From Bordetella parapertussis (GTDB lineage Bacteria; Pseudomonadota; Gammaproteobacteria; Burkholderiales; SG8-39), in contig CAMDRY010000206.1 in the NCBI GenBank assembly GCA_945906975.1, positions 1 to 6,175 of the forward strand: a DNA stretch of 6,175 bases, written 5' to 3'. Of this stretch, positions 1-6,175 are shown in pieces; position 1 is the stretch's first letter, and each line of letters starts with the position of its first letter. A model generated the notes under the pieces. It was not told the DNA's origin, made no database searches, and saw nothing but the letters and a program-made list of their open reading frames with translations. A program made the translations under genes and the position numbers.

Positions 1-508
1 TATCCGGCCTGAGCGCCACCACGCTTTTCAGGCATTCTGCCGCCTCCGCATCGCGCTCCTCGTCCAGATAGAGATGGGCGAGCTCCAGGTGCGCCTTGAA
101 GAGATCCGGAAACAACATGACAGCCTGCAGCAGGAAGTGCTCCGACTGCCGCAACAAACCGCGGGTCCGCATCAGCACACCAAGGTTCAGGTGCACAACT
201 GGTAGCATCGGATTCAATTCCATCGCACGTTTAAAGTGGGTGAACGCCTTGTCCAGATCACCCTGCCTGCGAAACACCTCCCCCAGATTGCTGTGCATGA
301 AGGCATCGTCTTGCTGCAACGCGAGCGCACGACCGATTAGCGTCACGGCCTCGGCATAACACCCCCGCTGCATTTCCATCAGGCCATATTGGTGAAGTGC
401 GGAAATATTCCCCGGATCGGAGACGAGCAGAGCGCGATAGATCGCCTCGGCCTCGGCCAGCCGGCCGGCGCGCTGATGATCGAGCGCATGCCCGAGTTCA
501 GCGTCCAT
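1..508 (-). CDS. TPR-repeat protein, N-terminal part (3' end outside window)
   Basis: An open frame from ATG at 508 to the window edge gives 169 residues (MDAELGHALDHQRAGRLAEA...) with no stop. It consists wholly of about five TPR units, near residues 3-34, 36-68, 70-102, 104-136 and 138-169. Consensus features recur, such as GRLAEAEAIYRALLVSDPG, NLGEVFRRQGDLDKAFTHF and ERDAEAAECLKSVVALRP. A strong GGAGGG ribosome site precedes the ATG. It follows the third glycosyltransferase gene after an 81-bp gap in which I see no convincing terminator hairpin or promoter, so it probably belongs to the same operon. The catalytic part is not visible. By context it may be a fourth SPINDLY/GT41-like transferase, but TPR-sulfotransferases, TPR-methyltransferases and plain TPR scaffold proteins begin in the same way. 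The TPR call is confident, the enzyme class is not. Confidence 0.85.
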   Translation of the reverse strand, partial: MDAELGHALDHQRAGRLAEAEAIYRALLVSDPGNISALHQYGLMEMQRGCYAEAVTLIGRALALQQDDAFMHSNLGEVFRRQGDLDKAFTHFKRAMELNPMLPVVHLNLGVLMRTRGLLRQSEHFLLQAVMLFPDLFKAHLELAHLYLDEERDAEAAECLKSVVALRPD

Positions 509-516
509 TGATCCGG

Positions 517-522
517 CCCTCC
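517..522 (-). promoter_or_regulatory. Shine-Dalgarno for the fourth, partial TPR gene
   Basis: The minus strand reads GGAGGG, then nine bases, then ATG at 508. This is the strongest ribosome-binding match in the window. It marks the ATG as a genuine, independently initiated start, unlike the coupled starts of the two preceding genes. Confidence 0.75.
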
Positions 523-589
523 GAAGCGTCTGCACCGCGAAAATTTCTTTTCCGGCAGGCATCCCCGGCCAAATCATCCAAGCACACTC

Positions 590-2179
590 TCACGTACACT
601 CCCCGCGCCAAATCTCGATAACGGCGTCCTCAAACCTGCGCGCAAAGGCGGCGACATCACACAGCTCTGAAGCCAAAAGGCGCTGGCGCATTACGCCCCT
701 CAACGCCGCCAGTTCCTGCCGACCCTGCGCCATCCTGGCGGCGATGTCGACGTAGTCCGCGACGCTTGAGGCCACCCATTCAGCAAGACCCGCGCCGGCG
801 AGCAAGCTTGCGCCGGAACGGGCGAAACCATGTGAACCGGCCAGCGTCACAACCGGAACCCCCATCCAGAGGCAGTCACAAGTCGTCGCTCCGCCGTTGT
901 AGGGGAAAGGATCGAGCGCCACATCGGTCGTCGCAACCAGCTCGAGAAAACGCTGCTTTGGCAGGCGCGGGTAAAAATAAAGACGCGCCGTTTCGACGCC
1001 ATTTTTTCGCAACGATGCGGCAATTCGCTCGCGCCCGCAATCCTCGGCGATGCCGGCGATGATCAGTTTGCTCGTGGGAACCCGCAACAGCAGTTGTGCC
1101 CACACAGACAACACCGCATCATTGATTTTGGCAGGGTGGTTGAATGATCCAAAAGTGATCCGCGCATCCGGCGCGCGCACGGCCAGCTCGGGCGCATCTT
1201 TGGGCGGTTCGAAGGCCCACATCAGACCGGCCAGGCGCACCACCCGCTCGGCGTGCACCGCATCGCTGAGACCGACCGGATCCGCCGCCGCATCGCTGAT
1301 GCGAAAGTCAACCGCCGCCAAGCCGGTGCTCTTGAGATAACCCAGCCAGCTCAATTGCACCGCCGCCGGTTTGCGCGCCAGCACCAACAAACGGTTGTCG
1401 CGCGTATGCCCGGAAAGATCAACAAGGACATCCGTGCCATGCTCATATATGCGCTGCGCGACCGACGCATCATCGACGCCATGCACGTCATGCCAGTGCT
1501 GCGCCAGCCTCTGCAACCTGGCGGTGGCGGCATCACGAACCGGGGAGCTTGAATAGCAGGACACCTCGAATTTCAGGCGACTGTGATTGGCCAGCAAAGG
1601 CTCCAGAAAAGCCAATGTTGCATGATCGCGAAAATCCCCAGACAGATAAGCGACCTTCAGCGGCCGGTCATGGCCTTGCGCGCGTTTTCTGGGCAGGCGC
1701 ACAAGCGGATCCGCATGACGGCGCGCCCATTCGCGATGGGCAAGAAACAAGTCGACAGGCGTGACGTCAGGCAGCGCGTTCATGGCAAACAACGCGTGCT
1801 GGCCGGCATCACGGTGATCCGGATTGCGCTCGAGCACATTTTTGAAACATTCCAGAGCCGCCCTCGCGTCACCCATCTCATACAGGCACACACCGAGTTG
1901 AACCCGAACATCCGCCAGGCCCGGGTCACGGGCGAGCGCCGTGCGGTAATGCGCGGCGGCGCGGGAGTAGTCGCCGGCGTGTTCCCTCAGCACATGCGCC
2001 AGGTTCACCATCGCCGCGAGATGCCGGTCATCACAACTTAGCGCAGACTCAAACGCCGCCCGCGCCGCGCCGAAATCACTTTCAGCCACAGACTCCAGCC
2101 CGCGCGCCACCCATTGCTCGGCAAACAGCCTGTCAGTGCGACGGCCAAAGGAAAAGCCGGACAGCAGCTTAGACAGCAT
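590..2179 (-). CDS. TPR-domain SPINDLY/GT41-like glycosyltransferase, third paralogue
   Basis: A 529-residue protein, likely cytoplasmic, with no signal peptide or membrane segment seen. An N-terminal TPR block (about residues 20-122; for example GDYSRAAAHYRTALARDPG and ALECFKNVLERNP) is followed by the family linker LFAMNALPDVTPVDLFLAHREWA. The GT41 core shows VAYLSGDFRDHATLAFLEP (His186), DVLVDLSGHTRDNRLL, QLSWLGYLKSTG, FNHPAKIND (Lys351) and ALDPFPYNGGATTCDCLWMG. In that last motif Asp435 matches the ribose-contacting Asp925 of human OGT and the usual bacterial NGGxTTCD form is kept. This makes it the most typical bacterial member of the three and probably an active transferase. Its ATG at 2179 lies inside the end of the upstream gene (ATGCTGTCTAA), with only a weak GAG-type ribosome site seven bases upstream, so expression is probably coupled to upstream translation. 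Acceptor protein unknown. Confidence 0.9.
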   Translation of the reverse strand: MLSKLLSGFSFGRRTDRLFAEQWVARGLESVAESDFGAARAAFESALSCDDRHLAAMVNLAHVLREHAGDYSRAAAHYRTALARDPGLADVRVQLGVCLYEMGDARAALECFKNVLERNPDHRDAGQHALFAMNALPDVTPVDLFLAHREWARRHADPLVRLPRKRAQGHDRPLKVAYLSGDFRDHATLAFLEPLLANHSRLKFEVSCYSSSPVRDAATARLQRLAQHWHDVHGVDDASVAQRIYEHGTDVLVDLSGHTRDNRLLVLARKPAAVQLSWLGYLKSTGLAAVDFRISDAAADPVGLSDAVHAERVVRLAGLMWAFEPPKDAPELAVRAPDARITFGSFNHPAKINDAVLSVWAQLLLRVPTSKLIIAGIAEDCGRERIAASLRKNGVETARLYFYPRLPKQRFLELVATTDVALDPFPYNGGATTCDCLWMGVPVVTLAGSHGFARSGASLLAGAGLAEWVASSVADYVDIAARMAQGRQELAALRGVMRQRLLASELCDVAAFARRFEDAVIEIWRGECT

Positions 2180-3800
2180 CGCACCACTCGCGCCACATGC
2201 GGCGGTAGGCCGACTCCAGTTCGCGAATAAATGCGTGCTCGTCCATCAGTGTTGAGGCGCGCATGCGCGCGCGCAATCCTGCGCGTAGTGCCGCGAGTTC
2301 GGGCAACCCCTGCGCGCAACGCCTGGCGATGTGCACGTATTCATCGGCATTGCCGGCAAGAAAGGATTCAAGGCCCAACTGGCGCAGCACGGACACGCCT
2401 ATTCGTCCGATCGGCGCGGCCCCCGCGAGGGAGATGACAGGCACCCCCATCCACAACGCGTGCAAGCTGGTGATGCCGCCATTCTGCGGAAACGGATCCA
2501 AGAGCACATCAACCTCGTTGAACATTTCAAGGAATTGCCCGACCGGCTTGCGCCCGGTCACTTTCAGGCGGGTCGGCGCGAGCCCCTGCGCCTCAAAACG
2601 CGCCGCCACCACCCTGCGGATATCAGGCAGATCACCATGCTCTACAACCATCAACAGTTGCGAACCGGCAACGCCGTTGATAAGGCGCGCCCACAAGGCC
2701 ACCACCGCGTCGTTGATCTTGTGCCCCGCATTAAAAGAAGCAAATGTAACCCCCTGGCCGGAAGTTGCGTGCAGCGCCGGCAGCGGGCCAACCACGGGGC
2801 TGTCCGGATGCGGCCGAAAACACGCGTAAGACTGAGCCAGGCGAACGAGGCGCTCGCGACTGAGGTGCTCTGTCTTGCCTTCCGGATCGATGTGCCTGTC
2901 GCTGATGCGCCAGTCCATCGCCTTCATGCCGGTGGTCTGCACAGTACCAAACCAGGTCGCCTGCACCGGAGCGGGCTTGTGCGCCAGGGCCATGAGCCGG
3001 TTTCCCCGGGTGTGACCGGACAGATCGACAAGTATATCCACAGCATCGGCACGCATCAGCGCCACCAGCTTCGCATCGGACAATTTTCTAATATCGCGCC
3101 AGCCATCGGCGTATTCGCGCAATCGCGTGCTCACATCATCAATTATCGCGCCGTTGTTGTAACACAGAATACGGAAGTTGCCGTGGTCGTGCCGCTCCAG
3201 GACGGGTTCGATGAAATAGCGCATCGCATGCTCGCGAAAATCAGCCGAAACGTAGCCCACCGTTAGTACCCTGCCCGGATCGCGCGAGTTCGCGTGCACA
3301 CACCGTAGGGCGAGTAGCGGATCGGCCAAGGTTTCGCCAAAACCGCGGTGGGCCGCATACACCTCTTCCGGGGACAGCTGATCGCAACAGGACATCACGA
3401 ACAAGAGGTTGGAATAAATACGCACTGGATCGGGCTGCAGCGCGAGCGCACGCCGCAATACCGCCAGGCCCTCGCGGTGGCGTCCGACGCTGGCGAGGAA
3501 GCTGCCGTAATCCTTCAGATAGGCCGGACGCGGGCCACCCTCTTCAATCGCCTGCTCGAGATAGGTAATGGCAATATCGCAATCGCCGCGTGCAAAACTC
3601 ACCACACCCGCAAGATAGAGCGCATCGGGCGCCCTGGGGGCAAGGGTCTGCGCCTGCTCGCTCAGCTCGGCCGCCCCTGCGAAGTCGCCGCGCATAAAGG
3701 CGTCCATCCCGGCGGCAAGGATGCCGGACAGATCGTCCGCGGGCCGCTGCTGTACGGATGCCCGGCCAATGCGTCCCAGCAGGGAGCCGAGCAAGCTCAA
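2169..3800 (-). CDS. TPR-domain SPINDLY/GT41-like glycosyltransferase, second paralogue with altered nucleotide site
   Basis: A 543-residue protein if started at the TTG at 3800; a GTG at 3857 would add 19 residues. The TTG is preferred because it has GGAG five bases upstream, overlaps the previous stop as TTGA, and gives an N-terminus (MSLLGSLLGRIG) resembling those of its neighbours (MLAKLIKQ, MLSKLLSGF). About three TPRs span residues 26-127, followed by the linker QLSPEEVYAAHRGFGE typical of bacterial SPINDLY-like proteins. Catalytic-lobe motifs are GYVSADFREHAMRYF (His191), DILVDLSGHTRGNR, FNAGHKIND (Lys361) and LLDPFPQNGGITSLHALWMG. In the last motif the positions equivalent to human OGT His920, Thr921 and Asp925 are Gly442, Ile443 and His447. 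The fold is clear, but donor binding may differ or be weak, so this could be an altered-specificity or non-catalytic partner of the flanking paralogues. It overlaps the next gene by 11 bp. Confidence 0.87.
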   Translation of the reverse strand: MSLLGSLLGRIGRASVQQRPADDLSGILAAGMDAFMRGDFAGAAELSEQAQTLAPRAPDALYLAGVVSFARGDCDIAITYLEQAIEEGGPRPAYLKDYGSFLASVGRHREGLAVLRRALALQPDPVRIYSNLLFVMSCCDQLSPEEVYAAHRGFGETLADPLLALRCVHANSRDPGRVLTVGYVSADFREHAMRYFIEPVLERHDHGNFRILCYNNGAIIDDVSTRLREYADGWRDIRKLSDAKLVALMRADAVDILVDLSGHTRGNRLMALAHKPAPVQATWFGTVQTTGMKAMDWRISDRHIDPEGKTEHLSRERLVRLAQSYACFRPHPDSPVVGPLPALHATSGQGVTFASFNAGHKINDAVVALWARLINGVAGSQLLMVVEHGDLPDIRRVVAARFEAQGLAPTRLKVTGRKPVGQFLEMFNEVDVLLDPFPQNGGITSLHALWMGVPVISLAGAAPIGRIGVSVLRQLGLESFLAGNADEYVHIARRCAQGLPELAALRAGLRARMRASTLMDEHAFIRELESAYRRMWREWCDAV

Positions 3801-5746
3801 GATGGCTCCAGCACGGAAAACGATTGCGGCGCCTGCCCTGCAAGGTGACGCTGCCACATGATGTCGTAAGCGCGCTCTAGATTGCGCACGAAGCGCGCCG
3901 TGTCGAACAGCGGCAATGTCGCGTGCCCTTCTGACAGATGCGCGCGCAAGGCCCGCAACTCTTCAGGACGGTGTGCCAGCCTCACCGCAAGCGCCTCATA
4001 CCCGGCCAAATCGGCGCAAATCAGTTGCGGCAAGCCGGCGGCGCGAAGCAGGCTCGCCCCGACGCGCGAGGGGAAGCCCTCTTGCGGGCAGCTGATCAAG
4101 GGCACACCGGCCCACAGCGCATCGCTCGCGCCGGTGTGCGCGTTCACCAGCAGCGTATCGAGAAACACATCGGCGCGGGAGAGGCGCGCCAGATGCGCAG
4201 CTTTGGGCAAAGTCCCACCAAAGACAAGACGCGCCGGATCGATGCCGCGCGCCGCCGCCTCACTTTCCAATTTTGCCCGCGCGACCGGATTACTCTCGTA
4301 TAGCCAGAGCACACTACCGGCAACCCCCGCCAGAATCCGCATCCAGCAACTGAATATGGTCTCATCGATCTTATAAACGTGATTAAAGCAGGCAAATACA
4401 AAAGCGTCTGGCGGAAGGCCAAGCGCCTCGCGCGTGGGCACCAATTCGGCGATGGGCTGGGTATTGTCATTGATCTGGTACGAGTGGGGCAGACGGGCAA
4501 GCCGTTCCCCAAAATGTAGCTCATGTTGCATGGGCGCGACGATATCATCGACGATCGCATAGTCGCTCAAACCGCTCCCCGTGGTGCCAGGATAGCCAAG
4601 CCAGGTGACACGCAAGGGCGCGGGCTGCAATGCAAAAAGTTCCAGTCTGGCCTCTATGGTAAAACCCTTTAGGTCCACCAGAATATCGATGCCGTCGGCA
4701 AAGATCCGTTTTGCCGAATCAGTCGCAGTTTCATTGCGAATATCGCAGAAGTGCTCGACCTCCGCCATGACCTGACGGCGGTAAGCGCTGCCATCGTCCG
4801 CACCAATTGAGTAGGCGCTAACCTCGAATCGATTGCGGTCGTGTGCGCGAAACAAGCCGCCCATCAGGTGCATGGTGGGGTGGCTATGGTAGTCGGCGGA
4901 CACATAGCCAATACGCAAACGTCGGCCCGGCGGCCTGGACTTGAAGTCAAAATACGGGCGATTGCCACCAAGCCCGCTTTGCAGGCGCGCGACATGCGCA
5001 TCGGTCACCGCACGCCTCAGCGTTTGCGGCAGCGCAAACTGGTAGGCGACGAATGGGTCGAGGCCGGAATACTTCAGGGCAAGGGGTTCGTTCGCCCAGC
5101 CCCGCAGCACACGCTCCAATGCGGCGAGGTCGTGGCGCCAGTCGCAAGCCCAGGTACGTCCGCGCGCCAGCGCCAAGACCATTTCCGGGTCGTCGGGGCG
5201 CAGGGCGAGCCCTTGTTCGTATCGACGCAAGGCGCTGGACAGATTTCCCAATTCGAAATCAAGCTTGGCCGCCAGCACCAGCGCCTCGACCCAATCGGGT
5301 CTTTGCGCAATCGCGCGCTCGGCCCACCGCAGGGCCTCCGGATATACACGCCGTTGAAAAAGGATGTTGCCAAGGTTGTAGGCAAATTCTGCGGCGCCGG
5401 AAACAAGCCGAACTGATTCGCGGGCATGATGCTCCGCCCGCTTCAGCGCACCGCTTGCGCGGTATGCCTCGCCCAGATTGGCATGAAAAAAGCCGATTTC
5501 CGGGGCGATGTCCACCGCCTGTAAAATCAACTGCACAGCTTCGGCAAATTCACCACGCTGATGGCAGATCAAGCCGAGGTAATGAAGCGCGTTTGCATCG
5601 GCCGGTTTGCGAACCAGATAAGGTCGAAGCAGTCGTTCGGCCTGTAGCGATTGCCCGCTGGCGACCAGCGCGGGAACACGCTCAAGAAAGGCCGCATCGG
5701 CGCGTCTCCAGCGGCCTGTAATCTGTTTTATCAGCTTGGCGAGCAT
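3797..5746 (-). CDS. TPR-domain O-GlcNAc transferase-like protein (SPINDLY/GT41), first paralogue
   Basis: Probable soluble cytoplasmic glycosyltransferase that would move a sugar from a UDP donor (or, as in plant SPINDLY, GDP-fucose) onto Ser/Thr of proteins. Residues 20-190 are about five TPR repeats, the usual substrate-binding superhelix, with a linker containing ACDWRHDL near 200. The catalytic part begins at RIGYVSADYHSHPTMHLM (His289 matches the conserved His498 of human OGT). It continues with DILVDLKGFT and TWLGYPGTTG, then FNHVYKID (Lys459, matching the UDP-contacting Lys842). DVFLDTLLVNAHTGASDALW follows, where His537, Thr538 and Asp542 match OGT His920, Thr921 and Asp925. All main binding residues are therefore present. 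The ATG is the first after an in-frame TAA at 5756-5758, so the start is well bounded, but no clear Shine-Dalgarno is seen. The stop overlaps the TTG start of the next gene. Donor and acceptor are unknown; position behind pilA makes the pilin a candidate acceptor. Confidence 0.9.
   Translation of the reverse strand: MLAKLIKQITGRWRRADAAFLERVPALVASGQSLQAERLLRPYLVRKPADANALHYLGLICHQRGEFAEAVQLILQAVDIAPEIGFFHANLGEAYRASGALKRAEHHARESVRLVSGAAEFAYNLGNILFQRRVYPEALRWAERAIAQRPDWVEALVLAAKLDFELGNLSSALRRYEQGLALRPDDPEMVLALARGRTWACDWRHDLAALERVLRGWANEPLALKYSGLDPFVAYQFALPQTLRRAVTDAHVARLQSGLGGNRPYFDFKSRPPGRRLRIGYVSADYHSHPTMHLMGGLFRAHDRNRFEVSAYSIGADDGSAYRRQVMAEVEHFCDIRNETATDSAKRIFADGIDILVDLKGFTIEARLELFALQPAPLRVTWLGYPGTTGSGLSDYAIVDDIVAPMQHELHFGERLARLPHSYQINDNTQPIAELVPTREALGLPPDAFVFACFNHVYKIDETIFSCWMRILAGVAGSVLWLYESNPVARAKLESEAAARGIDPARLVFGGTLPKAAHLARLSRADVFLDTLLVNAHTGASDALWAGVPLISCPQEGFPSRVGASLLRAAGLPQLICADLAGYEALAVRLAHRPEELRALRAHLSEGHATLPLFDTARFVRNLERAYDIMWQRHLAGQAPQSFSVLEPS
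3806..3809 (-). promoter_or_regulatory. Shine-Dalgarno supporting the TTG start of the second glycosyltransferase
   Basis: On the minus strand the sequence reads TGGAGCCATCTTGAGC. GGAG sits five bases before TTG, and that TTG shares two bases with the TGA stop of the upstream gene. This is a standard translational-coupling arrangement. It favours the TTG at 3800 over the longer GTG start at 3857, which has no well-spaced purine-rich site. Confidence 0.65.
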
Positions 5747-5773
5747 GTGGCATTGTTACAGCAGAAGCGAGAA

Positions 5774-5805
5774 TTAAAAAGCCCCTCCGTAGAGGGGCTT
5801 TTTAA
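5774..5805 (-). terminator. Intrinsic (rho-independent) terminator after the pilin gene
   Basis: Perfect inverted repeat with 14-base arms (5774-5787 and 5792-5805) around a four-base loop. The core is a seven-pair GC-rich stem (GCCCCTC/GAGGGGC) flanked by A and T tracts. On the minus strand the stem is followed by five T residues, so it should stop pilin transcription. The symmetry means it could also work for plus-strand transcripts, although no plus-strand gene is seen here. It lies only 27 bases before the start codon of the next gene. Confidence 0.95.
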
Positions 5806-5849
5806 GACCAAAACCCGAATCGCGTCGGGCACTCCGGTCAATAATGCTA

Positions 5850-6175
5850 CTACACGCGGCAGGTTGCCGGCAGGTACTTGCCAGGCGTACCAATGCAGGA
5901 CCAGGTCATCGTACCGGTCACCGAATTCGCAGTGGCGGTCATGGTAACGGTTACCGCGGCGCCCGTGCTGGTACTTGCCGCGGCACCGGTAACCACGATA
6001 GTACCCTCCGTATCGACCAAGGCGGTCGCGATCTTGCCGATAACATTGATCGTTACACCAGTGCCAAATAGAGAGTTCGACGGGTCTGTTTGAAATTTCT
6101 CCGACAGCGTCGTCTTCGCCGAGCTCGCTGCCAAAATCAGCTCTGACACTTTCGCACGAACGGTGTAGTCCTGAT
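5850..6175 (-). CDS. pilA: Type IV major pilin, PilA-like (partial, 5' end outside window)
   Basis: This is the C-terminal part of a type IVa pilin, the subunit that polymerises into surface pili used for twitching, adhesion and DNA uptake. The reading frame is open to the window edge. It starts with QDYTVRAKVSELI, the classic stretch just after the hydrophobic N-terminal helix, so the prepilin leader and membrane helix lie beyond position 6175. A later GTG at 6149 is internal and not the start. The end has the canonical disulfide-bonded loop: W-S-C, eleven residues including KYLPA, then C-R-V and a TAG stop. The two Cys codons are at 5895-5897 and 5859-5861. Between them and the helix lies a Ser/Thr-dense beta region (5898-5990). 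The C-terminal residue is Val, so there is no C-terminal Ser of the kind glycosylated by TfpO in Pseudomonas. A strong terminator follows 45 bp after the stop, which suits an abundant monocistronic transcript. Pilin identity is confident; whether it is the major pilin is inferred. Confidence 0.93.
   Translation of the reverse strand, partial: QDYTVRAKVSELILAASSAKTTLSEKFQTDPSNSLFGTGVTINVIGKIATALVDTEGTIVVTGAAASTSTGAAVTVTMTATANSVTGTMTWSCIGTPGKYLPATCRV

Noticed and set aside
509..589. Intergenic gap between the third enzyme and the TPR gene as a terminator or promoter site.
   Set aside because: Only short weak GC pairings and no T tract or paired -35/-10 elements; the only clear element is the GGAGGG ribosome site.
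2331..3266. A 311-codon open frame on the plus strand, with other long plus-strand frames across 590-5721.
   Set aside because: They lie antisense to the GT41 genes, have Arg/His/Gln-rich translations with no domain pattern, and arise from the GC-rich codon bias of the real minus-strand genes.
5684..5753. Small overlapping reading frame starting at the out-of-frame ATG seven bases upstream of the first enzyme's start (ATGCCACATG).
   Set aside because: It encodes 23 codons without a ribosome site or recognisable sequence; probably chance.
5755..5763. Possible extended -10 promoter (TGCTGTAAC) before the first glycosyltransferase.
   Set aside because: Only four of six bases fit TATAAT and there is no recognisable -35 at suitable spacing; kept as a question under findings rather than called as a feature.
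5819..5840. TTGACC on the minus strand as a possible -35 element.
   Set aside because: No acceptable -10 hexamer at 16-18 bases downstream, and the following region is the terminator.
5850..6149. A complete 99-residue protein starting at GTG 6149.
   Set aside because: The frame continues upstream to the window edge with typical pilin sequence (QDYTVRAK), so the GTG is an internal Val codon of pilA.

Overview
The window carries one minus-strand gene series that reads from right to left. It is GC-rich, with tightly packed or overlapping genes. It encodes a type IVa major pilin of the kind found in Gammaproteobacteria and Betaproteobacteria, so the source is probably a GC-rich member of one of those classes. 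Genus cannot be named from the sequence alone.

Layout in transcription order (high to low coordinates). (1) 6175-5850: the C-terminal two thirds or so of a type IV pilin (PilA-like), with its 5' end beyond the window. (2) 5774-5805: a near-perfect intrinsic terminator with 14-bp arms. (3) 5746-3797: a 649-residue TPR plus O-GlcNAc-transferase-like (SPINDLY/GT41) protein. (4) 3800-2169: a second TPR-GT41 protein, best started at a TTG that overlaps the stop of gene 3. (5) 2179-590: a third TPR-GT41 protein, overlapping gene 4 by 11 bp. (6) 508-1: the N-terminal TPR region of a fourth protein, cut by the window edge.

The three complete enzymes share the two-lobed GT41 plan but are strongly diverged from one another. 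The first keeps a eukaryote-like UDP-site motif (N-A-H-T...D). The third has the common bacterial form (NGGATTCD). The second has a variant (NGGITSLH) in which the usual ribose-contacting Asp is His. Overlapping starts and stops indicate translational coupling, so these proteins are probably made together and may form a complex or act in sequence.

The most interesting reading is that this is a cytoplasmic protein-glycosylation cassette sited directly behind its likely substrate. That substrate would be a pilin whose C-terminal half holds an unusually dense run of Ser and Thr. The link is inferred from position and composition, not shown. Nothing on the plus strand, and no RNA gene, mobile element or CRISPR array, could be supported.
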